This document shows positions 41,333-53,700 of a stretch of 64,000 bases of DNA, in pieces. The DNA is from Erythrocercus mccallii (lineage: Eukaryota; Chordata; Aves; Passeriformes; Dicruridae). How positions within the stretch are numbered: the stretch's first letter is position 1; each line of letters opens with the position of its first letter. The position numbers were made by a program, and so were the translations under genes. The DNA is taken from NCBI GenBank assembly GCA_013397435.1, contig VZRG01000007.1, positions 1,617,917-1,681,916 of the forward strand. The letters are read 5' to 3'. The notes beneath the pieces were generated by a model. It was not told where the DNA came from, made no database searches, and saw nothing but the letters and a program-made list of their open reading frames with translations.

Positions 41333-42660
41333 GAGCCAGAAAGATCCAGGGCACAAGTGGTGCCTTGGGGGTGCAATGCAGGCAGGAACAGAGCCACAGG
41401 GACCCAGAGGAGCCCCGACAAGGGCCATGCTCTGTATCACGGAGGACAAGGAGCAACCAATGGGAGCCATCCCTGGGCTCACCCTGGAAGTCTAGAAAGC
41501 CTCCTCCCACCAGATGGGAGGCAGGAGGGCAGCAGGCACCTGATCAAAATGGCACAAAGGAGGCCAAGGGCTGTGCTCAGTGCTGTGGAGGAAGGCAAAA
41601 GCTGCTGCAGGGAACAAGAGGCTGCTCATCTTCATGGGGCATGAGCAGCAGGCAGCAACCTGGCCAAGAGTGCCCAAAGAAAACCTTAACACCACATGCT
41701 TGATGCTGCAAAGGAAGGCAAAAATCTGCCAAAGGCCAGTGCCAGTCTTCCCCAGTAGCAAATTCCTTCCTGACCCCAAAGGCTGTAATCTGCTCTTCTC
41801 TGAATAATACAAGACCTGCATCCTCATCCCACACAATGGGCATACCTCCCAGAAGTCTGACTTCTATTCTGCCTCACCTGGGGCCATGCTGGAGTCTTCC
41901 AGCAGGTAGGAGCAAGTGCCAGGCAAATGCCATTCCAGAAGGAGCAAATGCCCTTGGCCTGATCCACCTTGGGAACAAGAAACCTTCCTGTACCTGGCAC
42001 CAAAGTGTGCTCCAAGCACTGGGATGCCTTGCAACACCTCTGCATCTCTTTTCTTATGACTGCTGTCCCTGGCTCCACACAGAGTATGAGGACTGAGAGT
42101 TCTGGAGTGCTCCTTAAAGCATTCCCTTTGTGTTGCCAAGGCTATGGAGCTGAAAAAAGATTTCAATCCCTCAGCTGAGCTTTGAAGAGGACCCTGCTGG
42201 GAGCTGGTTTTGTGGTGGAGCAGCTCCAGAGGACCTCTTCAGCCTCTAGTTTTCCTCCCTCATCTTCAAATGATTCTAGCAACTCCCCAAAGGCTTCTCT
42301 CTGATCTTTTCAGGTTGGTTTCAACTATGGCAGTGGGAGATGGGAGGATGATCCCTTTTATCCTGTTCCAGGGCGCTGTGAGTGTGGTGTTGCAGGATAG
42401 GAGCACTGTGCCACAAGGGTGACAAGGTCCTCCATTCATAATTCCACTTGCAAAAGCCTCATCCTCCACCAAGCATCCTTCAGAGGAGGACCTTTGGGAT
42501 GCTGGCCCCAAGGCACTCCCTGTGTTAAGAGGCCCAGGGTGCTGTCCCTGCCCTTGGTGACCATGCACTGGGCACAGCTGCTGGGCAACAATGATGCATT
42601 CTCTGTCACTTGGCTCCCAAGAACAAACCCCATGCTGTTAACTTTCTTTCAGGCTGTAGA
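41333..42660. repeat. GC-richer block, probably an old dispersed repeat, not identified
   Basis: About 1.3 kb clearly richer in G and C than the surroundings and poor in CpG. Long open frames on both strands (the longest about 110-125 codons) overlap each other, as composition alone can produce. Words such as gaggaaggcaaaa (about 41588) and aaaggaaggcaaaaatctgc (about 41709) form an imperfect internal repeat, and aattccttcctgaccccaaa (41761-41780) recalls a repeat seen widely in bird and reptile genomes; that link is from memory. An old retrotransposon internal region or a decayed processed pseudogene are alternatives. Confidence 0.45.
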
Positions 42661-45600
42661 GAAAAACAATCCTGCAACTCAGAAGCTACCTCTATTATCT
42701 GTCAAGTTATGCAGAACTCTGTGTTACATATTCCTCCTCCTCCAAAGTATACCTAAATGTTTACTGACTTAGCTCTTGTTGTAACATGGACAAGTATTTT
42801 TCATGAACAAATAATCCACTTTTTCAAGAAAAATATTTCAGTAGTCTATATTTTAAAATAATAATAATAAACAAAGGTATTTGTACTCCTTAGAGTTAAA
42901 ATGAAAGAATTTCTTTTCCCTCTCTGTGCAGAGCTGATATAGGACTAAATAGAAGACAAAGAACAACTGAGGATATTCTGAGATTTCAAAATGTTTTGGC
43001 ATCCAGCTACAAGATAATGTACAACCCACACAGTTATGTGAAAGTCTCATGAGAATATTATTGACTATGTGTAATATATGATAAATAACCTGTGTAATAT
43101 ATGATAAAATGAAAAAAACCCACATGGTAAAAAAATAACATTCAAACCATCTGCATCTCAAACTATTCCAGCTTGTTTAAAGAGTTATTGATTACACTAT
43201 AAAGTTATTTAACAGTGCTTATTTTTTCTTTTTTTTTTTTCTTTTTTTTATGCTTCCATGATCTAATGACCATCTTATTCTGTCTTTCTGTTGTTGTCTT
43301 GGGGAGTCCTGTTCTAGCTAATGACAGCTAGAAGGTCCAGCCAATTTCTTGATGATAGTAAAGTACTGCAAAGACTCTTAAATTTTGCAAGTTATTCAAA
43401 TATTTCCAGCTGTGTGCAAGGGACAAGGTTTGTTAATGCATGGGAAACCCCAGTTTATTCAATTTTTAATATTCCTCATGCTTTCTTTTCCCTGATTTTT
43501 ACAATGTTCCCCTCATCCCATTTTTTGAGAATAAAGTTTTTTCATAGCAAAAAAAATATTTCAAAAAACTAAGATATACTTCAAAAACAAAGCAAATCCA
43601 ACTATTCCTATTTTGTGGTTAGCTCTGTAGAATTCATAACCTCCTAGCTATCTACTGATCTGTGTTAATAATATGGCAGTTGTCACTGTGTACTCTGGTA
43701 TATAATGGACAAGTGCCACAGTATTAAAAGCCTTGTCATCTGAGGTATAATCTCTGCCTACAAAGCCACCTTTCTGGAATGAGATGGATTGTTATGTTAA
43801 CACACTTCATTCTCTCTCATTGAAAAGCTTTCACTCAATTTCCACATAAAAAGTTTGTATGGTTACAAAGAGATGTGGAGAGAAGAAGAGGAGAGGGAGA
43901 GGCACGTGTGGGAACTGCCTTCCAGCCACTTGGCCAGGAATATCTGCAGGCTGAAATCATGGTGTAGTTTCAGCCCTTCCCCAGTCCTACATAACTTCCT
44001 TTTTGTGAATTTGAGTTGGAAAAATCTCAGCTGCAAAGGCGGTTTTGCTTCCAGTCAGGGCATTGTTATATCATTTGTTGATCATGCAAAGCACTGCTTG
44101 ATGATGTCTGTCTGTCTAACCACTGAACTGGCAGAGGCAGGGGAAGAGCAGCATGGATGTAAAGCCTGTATAAAAATCCAGAAACGAAGAACTTACATAC
44201 TATTTGGCATGACGATTTTTAACTCCAAAGAAACTGTGTCTTGCTGCCAGTTACATTATGGCCACGTTGATGTACCAATTAGTTTGCTGTGTTCTGTTAT
44301 TTGGATGAATTATTTCAAACTTTGATTGGCAATCCAAAATCAGTTGATAGAATGTGGCTGTATAGGATTAAAGCTGAATGCTGGCACTCTGTCATACAGA
44401 GTGTACCCCCACAGCAGGTAAGTAATAATCATCCAGAAATGTTCTGCTGCACATATCTGATTACTTTATCTTTAATGTGAAATTATTCTCAAATACTGGC
44501 ATCTAATTCATCTCACTGTGTTACAAAGAGAATCACACTGTTTACACATTCATAAAACACCAGAAACAGCCACATGAAAATTTTTCATTTCCCTCCCCCA
44601 TTTTTTCGCATGGAACACAGACATTTTCATTAAAATTGGCTTCTGTGCTGCATAATCTCCAATGGCAGATTTGACACTGTATTTTGAAATCATTTATTAT
44701 TCCGTCATTGTGATTTTGTGATTAAAATCCATAATTCTAGCCATAATAAAGTCAGGAAAGCTTTGGAATTCTCAGAGACTGCAGGGATAAATTAGTTGTG
44801 AGTAATAATTCCTGTTCAATGTCCTGTGCTTAAATCTGAAAGTACAGCAGTACCATCTGGACTGTAACAACAAGTTAGGTTGTAAATGTTAAGTAAAGGA
44901 AGTGAAAAGGGACCTGTGTTGTCACAAGCAATGTAACGTGTGGATCACTGTGACAATGCAACTTCCATTGCTAATACAATTATAGGTAATTAAGAGAGAG
45001 AAATAGGGATGATTACTTTTTTTGCTCAGTAGCATTTTAACTGCCTATAATTATACATACCTGCATAATATTATATGCATTTATACTATTTAACTACTGG
45101 TAAAAAGAGAATGTTCCTTAGCTTTGGTGTTCCCCTGTAATTGGATCTCAGCTTGCAATCTTTGCAATAAAAAGTTCATGTGAGGAGGGGAAGACAAAAT
45201 AAAAAGACACTAATTCAACACCCAAGTAAAAGTGTAATATTCTAACATCACTATTCTTCTCACATTTTTCAAAACTGCTGGAAATAAAATGCAGGAACCT
45301 TTTCCATGTCAGGCCAGAGTTTAGCTTGGAAGAACCTGGGACTTTGGAAGCAGTTATTCTCAGGCAGGTGCAACCTAAACACTCAACAAACCCTCAGTAA
45401 CTTTTGTTATGTTCTTACTGAGAAAATTCTCCCCTCCTTACTAACCACTCTGGCTAATGATGAAAAGTGTCACTATTTAAAACTTCACCTTTTGTCCCCT
45501 GAATGAAATGGCTGAAGCTGAAGTAAGAATAATTCAATGTGACAGCTTATCTTTTTGCCCAGTGGGGGTCTTTAATGAAGTGTAACTTTGAAAGCAATTT

Positions 45601-46969
45601 CCATGTTGATGATGACGACTGAAGCCTTTATGATTCAGATCCAAACTAGTTTAAAAAAGCAGGAGGATCCCACTATGACAAGACACAAGTATCGTCTCCT
45701 TTCAAAGAAAGTAAAATTGAGTTGATATATAGCACACATGATACTTGGATCCCTTAAAAGAAAGCTACATAAAAATGTTATATATAATGGCATATTTAGC
45801 AGAAGTGCTTATAAACTCTAATTTGCAGATGTTAATAGGACAGCCATAAAAACCCAGTCAGATCTAAAGCTTAGCATTGTTACCTCTCAGCCAAAGGGTT
45901 TGTTCTAAAGTGCAAGGTAACGAGAAATAATCTTGGCCATGGGAAAACAAAAATCTTGATTACATCTCAATCATTCAAATTTCTTTGGATACTACTGTAA
46001 TTTCCTGTGACTATACAGCTGCTAGTCTGCTTGCAACACAATCTTCCTGTGCTTAAAAAGCAGAAATATAAGACATACAGTTTTAACTTTTATGAGGATG
46101 ATATCAGTGTCCAAGGTGGTAGAAGAGGGAAACAGACCGAGAATATAGTCTCTTATATAAAGAAAATATAAATACGTATGTACATAAACATAGATAACAC
46201 ACTGTTATTTATGCCAAACTCTGTTATGAATACAGACATTCATATATATAATAAACCTAATATATAATATACAAAAATATAGAAATTATAATAATATTTT
46301 CATATCATAAAAGGCCCCTATATATAACTTTTATGTGGCACATGGCATTATATGAAACATTTGGATGTATATTATGCATTATAAAAATAAATAGTTTCTA
46401 AATAGTAACTTTTTCAAGAAGCTAACTTCCAAAATAAGCTGCTCAATGTATAAGAAGCCTTAAGTCTTGTATTTCATAAATGTATCATAAAGCTTTGATA
46501 CCAATTAACTCACATTGTAAGTTCCTTGTTATTACATCATAATATATTTAAAACCTTAATTCTGATTAACTGTGCTATAATACTGGATTTTTTTCTAATA
46601 GAAACTAGTATAAATGTGCTCAATCACTGAGATCAATACAAATTGTTGTGTAAGCCTAAATTGATCCATTGGAGGAAAAGCAGAGACTTAATTAGCTGTA
46701 TCTTCATGTCCTTTCTTTCAAGTCAGTTTACACTTCCAAAAACAAATATTCAAAATAAACCCAAGTCATTCAAACTGACAAATACTGACCAGAGAAATTC
46801 TTTTTAATTTCAGATATGTGTGAGGAGACAGAACAAACTTTGTCCCTACGACACCAGCTTGTCACATGCTCTTTTCATTAAGACTTCAATCTTCAGCAGG
46901 ATCAATATAAAGTGGCCTGAGAGCAACACACTGGTACACTGCAAAGCATGTCCTTTAACACTGAGATTA
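42661..46969. other. AT-rich intronic DNA with poly-T and a short duplication
   Basis: Holds T-rich runs near 43223-43250, the duplication at 43068-43108 and A/T-only sequence near 46235-46310. A 156-codon plus frame at 43855-44325 shows no known domain. Around 44640-45080 there are many TAAT-type words, possibly a conserved non-coding element. Confidence 0.5.
43068..43108. repeat. Direct duplication, 18-bp unit
   Basis: tgtgtaatatatgataaa at 43068-43085 and again, identical, at 43091-43108; five-base spacer. Confidence 0.9.
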
Positions 46970-47600
46970 CTACAGTGGTATACTGGGTCTGGCTGGGATG
47001 GAGTCACTAAATTAATCTTCTTCCCAGCAGTCCATGGGTGTTGTGTTTCCCAGCTGTGCCTAAACCCATGCTGGTACCAGACCTCTCCTGGCTGCTGCTG
47101 GACAGCTCTTGGGCAGAAGCATCAAGGCTTCTCTCCACACCCTTCCCCTTAAAGGCCAGGAGGAGTGCCTGGGTGAGAGGTTAGACAAGGACATAGCTGG
47201 GGGAGCTGAGCCAAACTGAGACTTTGGAAGCAGGGAGTTTGGAAGAAGTTTCCTATGGGAAATCCCATACTGTACAATAGCATGGCAGCAATAACACAGA
47301 ATGGAAGAGGAAAGGAGTAGTATTTAGTGTTATGGAGTTTCTCCTCCAAAACAACCACTACATGTGCTGAGATGAGGCTCTGCTTTCCAGGGAGCAGCTG
47401 GACATTTGCTTGCTGATGCAAAACAGTGAACAAATCTCTCTTTTGCTTTGATTACCTGTGCAGCTTTTTCTTTTCTTATTGTCTTAACCCACCAGTCTTT
47501 TTGCCTCTCTTCTGTTTCTCTCCCCATCTCTCAGGACAGGGAAGAGAGCTAAAGGTAAGGTGGGTGTCTGGCTGCTGGCCATGGTCAAGCTACCACAACT
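46970..47600 (+). mobile_element. Decayed, near full-length avian ERVL-type LTR
   Basis: The sequence follows, in order and at about the expected spacing, a very common avian ERVL-type LTR: ggtctggctgggatggagt near 46987, cccagcag and gtgttgtgttt near 47025-47050, tcaaggcttctctcc near 47122, gctgagccaaactgag near 47205, ctctgctttccagggagcag near 47378, tcttttgctttgatt near 47440, ttgtcttaacccaccag near 47480, ctctccccatctctcaggac near 47519, and ctggctgctggcc then taccacaac at the end. The TATA region and many other bases have decayed. No target duplication is discernible. It lies antisense to the host gene, about 1.1 kb from the exon. The family match is from memory. Confidence 0.82.
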
Positions 47601-48699
47601 CAGTTAGTGCAAATGGAAGTCTACATTTCAGGAAGAGAAGGCATTTTGCAAGACCAAAGCAGCATGTGATATTTTGTTTTTTTCACAGTAGCACCTATCT
47701 CTGAGAGGCTCTTAAAATGAATTAGGAAATTAAAATGAACATGCATTTCTTTACCACAGCTATGCAGATATTTGTTGATGATGTCCAAAATCACTGAGCC
47801 AGTGATCTATCTATCCTTGGATATATACAAAGCTCAACTGCTCCTGAGTAACCTGATGTAGCTTTGAAGTTGGCCCTGCTTTTAGAGGATGACATGAACT
47901 CCAGCAGTTGGTTATTACTTGAATTTTTCCAGGGTTCTCTGATCTAGTACTCTTTGCTCCTTTCAGAGCCACTATGAAAAAGCCATTTTCAGCTTATCAG
48001 AAGGCTTGCAATGGCTTTAATTTAAGGTAATTTTCATGATAATCCAAGCTGCCTGCATTCAGGGGTTGGGCTACTTGTTCTTTCTGTTTTTTCTGGTATT
48101 TTCTTTTTTTCACCATCAAAGAAACCATTAATTAGAAGCAACAAAAATGAATACAGGTTGAAAAGATAGTGCCAAGGCAAAAGACTGCTCTAATTCTCAA
48201 TTACTCTTCTCATAATGGAAAAAACAAACCCTTACTTTAATGAAGTTTGAGCATTTATTGCATTCACTGGTGTGCAAGCATGCAGACCTGTTTTAGTTCT
48301 CTGAGGAACACAGGCAAGCCAGAAGGGGCTGGAGCCACAACTTCTAATTGCAAAAAGGTCTCCATAACAGTTATCTAAGAAACAGACAAAATGAGTGAGG
48401 AGTTTCCTCTATTCAAGGCAGCCATATTATTAACATATAGACTGAGCCTGTCTTATTTTTCACCTCCTCCTCTGCTGATGAGTGGAAAGACTTGAGAGTT
48501 GCTTTCCACTTTCCCCTACACGGCCTACAATTTAAAGCCATCATCTCCATCACCCAAGCATGATTCCCACTGCTAAAAAAAGGTAGGGCCGCCTTGACAT
48601 GATCACTGGCAGAGTCAGGACCACCTTTTCTGGATCACTGTATATTTTTAGAATATGAAGGACGTGTCAGTGGACCAGAGTATGGGTGATCCCTCCACA
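47601..48699. other. Intron next to the CNTNAP-like exon
   Basis: Unique-looking sequence between the old LTR and the exon's donor site; nothing else recognised. Confidence 0.6.
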
Positions 48700-48705
48700 A
48701 CTTAC
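48700..48705 (-). promoter_or_regulatory. 5' splice site of the CNTNAP-like exon
   Basis: On the minus strand the exon ends GACAG and is followed by GTAAGT, a full match to the donor consensus. It fixes the exon's 3' border and leaves two bases of a split codon. Confidence 0.88.
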
Positions 48706-48877
48706 CTGTCAATAATGGCACACATGTCAATGGTGATATTGGCAAAGCTTCCCAGCTCGCCTTGCTCCACTGCATGCAAATCCACCAGTTGATCATCCAC
48801 ATGAATACTCTGCATGCACCCTTGAAAAGAATGCTCAAATAGCAAGTGATCCGAGTCATTCATCTGTACAGGAAACC
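48706..48877 (-). CDS. CNTNAP2: Internal exon of a contactin-associated protein (CNTNAP2-like), end of a laminin-G domain
   Basis: CNTNAP proteins are single-pass neuronal adhesion molecules of the neurexin superfamily that organise axonal contacts with contactins and potassium channels. Seen: read on the minus strand, a pyrimidine-rich tract ending CTCTGCAG precedes the exon and GTAAGT follows it. The 172-nt exon has 2 nt completing a split codon, 56 full codons and 2 nt of the next. The peptide contains HSFQGCMQSIHVDDQLVDL and GSFANITIDMCAIID, the conserved end of the laminin-G domain that precedes the first EGF-like domain in this family. The cysteines at exon residues 20 and 52 fit the laminin-G disulfide. 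The frame is intact. The wording is closest, from memory, to CNTNAP2 (VDDQLV, SFAN..IDMCAIIDR); CNTNAP4/5 read differently here. Family is near certain, paralog fairly likely. No neighbouring exon was found, which fits very large introns. Confidence 0.88.
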
Positions 48878-48905
48878 CTGCAGAGAAGCAAAATAAAGAG
48901 CATTA
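48878..48905 (-). promoter_or_regulatory. 3' splice site of the CNTNAP-like exon
   Basis: On the minus strand a T/C-rich tract runs into CTCTGCAG directly before the open frame, a good acceptor. A possible branch-point sequence, GTTAATAA, lies just upstream. This fixes the exon's 5' border. Confidence 0.82.
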
Positions 48906-50711
48906 TTAACCTCATCTACTATGACTTAAGCCAGGACGTTTTCAAATGAAAAGAAATACAAGTTTCCTGGATGAGGTTAGAAAAAAGGCAATGTGGTAAG
49001 GAAATATTATAAAATTATTAATTTATATTGCAATGTTATTGATTTAAGTAACTGTCAACTACCTGAAAGAATTGATACAGTTCAGCTGATGATTCATTAT
49101 TTTTTTGTCTAAAGGATGAAAGTTTTCTGACTTCTCCTCAAGTCCTCTCTGCTGCTGCTTCTCATTCCTTCTTTCTCATACAAATATTCTTGGAGTAGAA
49201 AAAGGATTTATCTCCTTGCTATACTTAAGAACTTACATGCAAATTTCTCTATTTTTTCTGACTAAAAAAGCAGCCATGAGGGGAATTTCCTCTTTTCAGC
49301 CTTCTCTAGAACTAGGTTTCCAGTCAATGTTACTATGTCTTTTTTGTTAATGGGCAAAGAATACTTGTGCTGGAATCTTTCTGTAAACTTGAAAATAGTC
49401 CTAAAATCTAATACCCTGAGTCACTTCTGAGGAATCTGAGGACATTCTGTAGTATTTTCAGTTTTGCTCTGCATACATTCATTTTCTTGTGTGTTTGAAG
49501 ATGCTTTAAAGAGGTGAAAATGACTTAGCGTCAAGAGGTGAGAATGACTTAGTGTCTCGCTCAAGCTAAAAGGCAGGGAGACAGAGCATGTTTGTATGCA
49601 ATTGTTTAACTGAATGCCCTTCAGAAGTGAACGTGTCAATTTACTTGAGAAAAATGTCCTTGATAAAGACAGTGGAGAGACTCATTCACTACTTATACAT
49701 CTTTAATAATGCAGTCCCTGAAAAAGACAGAATCCATTTACAATGGGAGCAAGAATGAAGATAGAGGGGGGAGCAAGAGTTTATTGAAAAGAAAAGAAGG
49801 TAAAGGTAAAAATCCTGAAAAATTCATAATGGTTTTACAGATTTCAGCTAGGTAGATGGTCAGCCATTCAATACTTGTCTGACAAGGGTAAAATATCATC
49901 ACATTTAAAATAACACATTTGCTGTGGTGGCTAAGACAGATTTTACAGCTCCCATTCATTCTCCCACTTCTCTATCCACCTTGCCAATCTCCAATGCCTT
50001 ATAGCCTCTTTAATAGCATTTGTGGAGACAGGAGAATAAAAAAAAAATCAAACTGGCATTATTTGAACAGAAAAAAATAATGATCATAATTTTAAATTTT
50101 GTTCCTGAATACAGTTTTTCACATGCCACATAAATAGTTGAATTGTCTCAAAAAAGGACAAGTAGAGAAACAAGCAACAAGTGCTTGAGGTCAGATGATG
50201 CCTAATATAGCACCTATTACTAAAAACACCAACAACTAGTTACACTAGTCTTTGCCAAAATCTAATTAAGATACATTTTAACTAAAAGGCCTTGCCAGAG
50301 ATTTCATATCATCATTATTACTTTTTAAAATTTTCTAAAGTGATCCCACCCATCAGCTAAATTTGCTTTTAATAGCTTTTAAATTTCCCTGACTCACCTC
50401 AGTAAGCACTCACTTCAGAGTTCGCTGGTGGTGGCATAGAATTAATCAAGGATGCTACAGTAATTAAGCTGGGACAATACTAAAATTAGTTCTGACAGGT
50501 ATCTCAGGAAGCTGGGCTTGCCTTGAGGTTGTATCTGGACTAAAATTATGACACTATTAAAAGGAGCCATAAATACTATGGGACACATATATGACCATGT
50601 CACACTTGTTTACACACATTCAATGGAGAAGGAAAAGCTCCTTGGGAATCCCCCAAACGCTTAACTAGTGCATATTAACCTGACCAAATGCCACCCCCCA
50701 AACACCCCAAT
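48906..50711. other. Intron with one short duplication
   Basis: No gene or transposon recognised. Contains the 23-bp duplication at 49510-49556 and an A-rich run near 50037-50048. Confidence 0.55.
49510..49556. repeat. Tandem duplication, 23-bp unit
   Basis: agaggtga[a/g]aatgactta-g[c/t]gtc occurs at 49510-49532 and 49534-49556 with two mismatches; period 24 bp. Confidence 0.88.
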
Positions 50712-50762
50712 CAACCAACCAACCAACCAACCAACCAACCAACCAACCAACCAACCAACCAA
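50712..50762. repeat. (CAAC)n microsatellite
   Basis: About 12.7 uninterrupted units of caac. It lies in an open frame that reads as repeated Asn-Gln-Pro-Thr; this follows from the repeat and is not a protein-coding signal. Confidence 0.97.
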
Positions 50763-53700
50763 TGTTCTAATTATGGACTGTAGGAATTTTTATTTTGGAC
50801 AGGCAGAAAAATCAAGCTGTAGTGACATGACCTATATTGTCTTTCCAGCATGGTACTGGCTAGTGACTTATCTGATGAAAATAGGACAGGGCTTTCAGAA
50901 ACCTGTCTCCTACTTTTTTGAAGTTCTTACTAGTGACCGATTAAATTGATTTATATGAGGCTTTACAACCAACAAAGAGACAAAAGTGCAAGTTAGTTCT
51001 GTGGTGTTTGGTGGATGCAAGTACAATATTTGCATGTCCTTACCAGTCACTTTCCTCAGTTATATTTAAACAGCTTACTCTTTCAGTATAATTTTCTGTT
51101 TTTAAACAGGCACTGAACCCTAGAACTCTTCCCAAGCAGGAATCCCCCAAATAACACAAAGCATATTTTCATTTAGATCTTTAGTGCATTACCAGAGCTG
51201 GGCAGGAAACCTGCATGTCACCTTTGGGTTCAGAGCAGTTCCACAATTCTTTGGGTTTAAATATTAAATTCAAGTTTATCAGCACTAGGGTAAACAATAA
51301 TATTCATGTAAACCCTTCAAAGCCAAGGAAATTATACATATATTTCTGAATATAATGAAAGATTATCTGCCATCCTACAAACACTAACTGAAAAATAAGA
51401 TCAAAACTAAAAGCCACAATTCACTGTTCACATCAAAAAGAGCACGAACCAAATATCTAAGGTAAAAATGTATTATTTGATTCAACAATTTGAGACCATT
51501 CCAGAACTAACCACAAAGGAATTTCAATATGTGATTCTCAGCTTCACTGCATCTGAAGTATGCACTATATTAGTGCACAGCTATTATTGCTCTCTGAGAT
51601 GTTCTGGTTTGCTGTTGGTTGAACCTGCACACAGAAAAGCAGCAGCTGGGTCCCTCAGCCTCAGTGGAGACCCATGTCCTTGGGTTTACTGGCTGGAGCA
51701 TGAGGGAGTTGTGGGATAGAGTACCTGGAAATGGCAGCTGCTCCTTCCCTACCTACATAAATCAAGCTTTTCTCTATTATCCAAGAGAGTAGTGTACACT
51801 GAGTGTTAATCAGTTTAGGATTCTGAATGTTTCTGTATCTATCAATGGATCAAGACTATGATTTCCCCATGAATATGTCTTTGTTTGCCTGTCTTGCTAT
51901 TCCCTCTTGCTGCTATTCTCTTTGCATGTTTTTAGTCATGTAAGAAACTGAAAGAGGCAGGAATTTTATGCGCTAGTACAGCACATTTCGTAATATGTCT
52001 GTGGGTCTGCTGAATGTCAAAGCATTTCAGTCATGCTATACTCTAACAGATAGTTATGCTAAGAGGTAATTTCAAAAAAACAATTCCCACTCCACAGGGA
52101 ATAGAAGAATGGGTTTTTTCAACCATATGCTTCTCAAAAAAAAAAAAAAGAAGAAAAGCAACTAGGTAAGTCTTACCTACATTGTTTTTGAACTACCAGG
52201 TATACAGTCTAATGTTCATATTTTGGTGAGACCTGGACATTTAAGATTATTCTGGGGCAAGAATCATTTGGGGCAAAATTTCTGCCTCAAATACAAATCT
52301 CAAAATGACCTAGTACCTCATGGTTTTAATTCAATACACAAGACAATGCCTTCCCCTTCCAGATTCTCATTATTGAGACATGATTCACTTCCTCATCCTA
52401 CCCACAGTGAATGAAATTTTAAATAAATGAAGTTCTCTAACTAAAGCTGACAGTAATGCTGACACTAGGAAGGCTAAGTAATGGATGAACAATTTGGACA
52501 GCACTTCATTGATCTTCTTGTTGACAAGAAATTATATACATTTTCAAAATGCACATAAAATTCAGTTTGCACAGTCCAAAACAATGTTCATGCCTCTGCT
52601 TACAAACATAACTCTATGTCATGTAGACTCCATTATCCTGCAATTTCTGATGTAAAGAATCTGTACATTACCATTTTATTTTTCACATTTAAAGACCACA
52701 AAGAGAGGGATTATACTGTAAAAGTCATACATGGATTAAATCTGAATTTTTCAGTGTTCTTGAAAAATTGTTTCCAGGACTTCATTTTGATGTACTAAAC
52801 ACAGAACAACCAAATTCTAGATCCAGCTCTTGATTTTACTTCAAACTTCCAAGGAAAACCAGAAAAACCAGAATATAAATTAGCACTATTTTTTCATTAA
52901 AAATCATTTTAATATAATAAAATAAATGAATTAAATAAACTATAATAAATACAATAAAACCTATGACATTAAAAACATATTCCTTTTCCAGTGTTAAGAT
53001 CTATTATGTCTCTTTGAATCAGCTGAGTAAGGTTCTACCAGACATTATAAAAAAGGAATTTGAAGGAAGACTACATTCAGGTTCATGTCATAAAAATAGA
53101 AGAATGTATATGTAGTCAAAACACAAAATGCACTACTCATTTCTGAGATCTGACCTAAGAATGAAATATCATACTAGATTCTGGATGTACAATCAGAGAT
53201 TATTTTGTACCCCTATATTAAACATTCAGATTTTCTTTGAAATGTAATGCAAATTCTATTGTAACAAGAAGGCAGCTTTTCTTTATGACAATATGGTTTT
53301 TTTTTCTTTTATATTATCTGTAAGTTAAGGATGGGTTAATGATTGTATACAGATGATACTTGATATTTTATTTCTTTAGTACAATAAATACACTTAATTT
53401 TAAAAAATAGTAGAGTATCTTTGATATCTAACCAGTAATCCATATTTTCTTCAACAAGTTGCATGGGTAGCTGGAGGAAAATCAATAAAAAACTGGCTGA
53501 TTTCAAGTTTGACAGTGATTTTTTTCTTTGGTAGGGTGAATACCCAGGCCTCTTACTATGTAGAATGAGAGAAAGGAAACAAAGCTCTTTATCCATCAGG
53601 ATAAATCACAGCACAGTCTCATTGAAGGGTCAAGTAGTCAAATTTTCCATATATACCAAACAGAAATATATAATATATTACTCTGAACCCACAGAACAAA

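Larger units (their letters stand above)
1..48699 (-). other. Intron downstream of the CNTNAP-like exon (partial)
   Basis: Inferred from the exon at 48706-48877: in gene order this is the following intron, running off the left edge of the window. I looked for the expected EGF-like exon (paired cysteines, C-E-H-G-G type motif) on the minus strand and did not find it. The intron holds the LTRs, the CR1 copy, the assembly gap and the GC-richer block listed separately. If the exon is CNTNAP2, an intron over 48 kb is in keeping with that gene's very long introns. Confidence 0.75.

Noticed and set aside
41136..41510. Overlapping frames of 110-124 codons on both strands in the GC-richer block
   Set aside because: Opposite-strand frames of similar length in GC-rich DNA are expected from composition; no domain was recognised.
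43855..44325. 156-codon plus-strand frame
   Set aside because: No domain, signal peptide or splice evidence; consistent with chance.
48635..48859. 74-codon minus-strand frame across the exon
   Set aside because: It is in a different frame from the CNTNAP-like peptide and runs through the splice donor.
50668..50949. 93-codon frame with repeated Asn-Gln-Pro-Thr
   Set aside because: The peptide repeat is only the (CAAC)n microsatellite translated.
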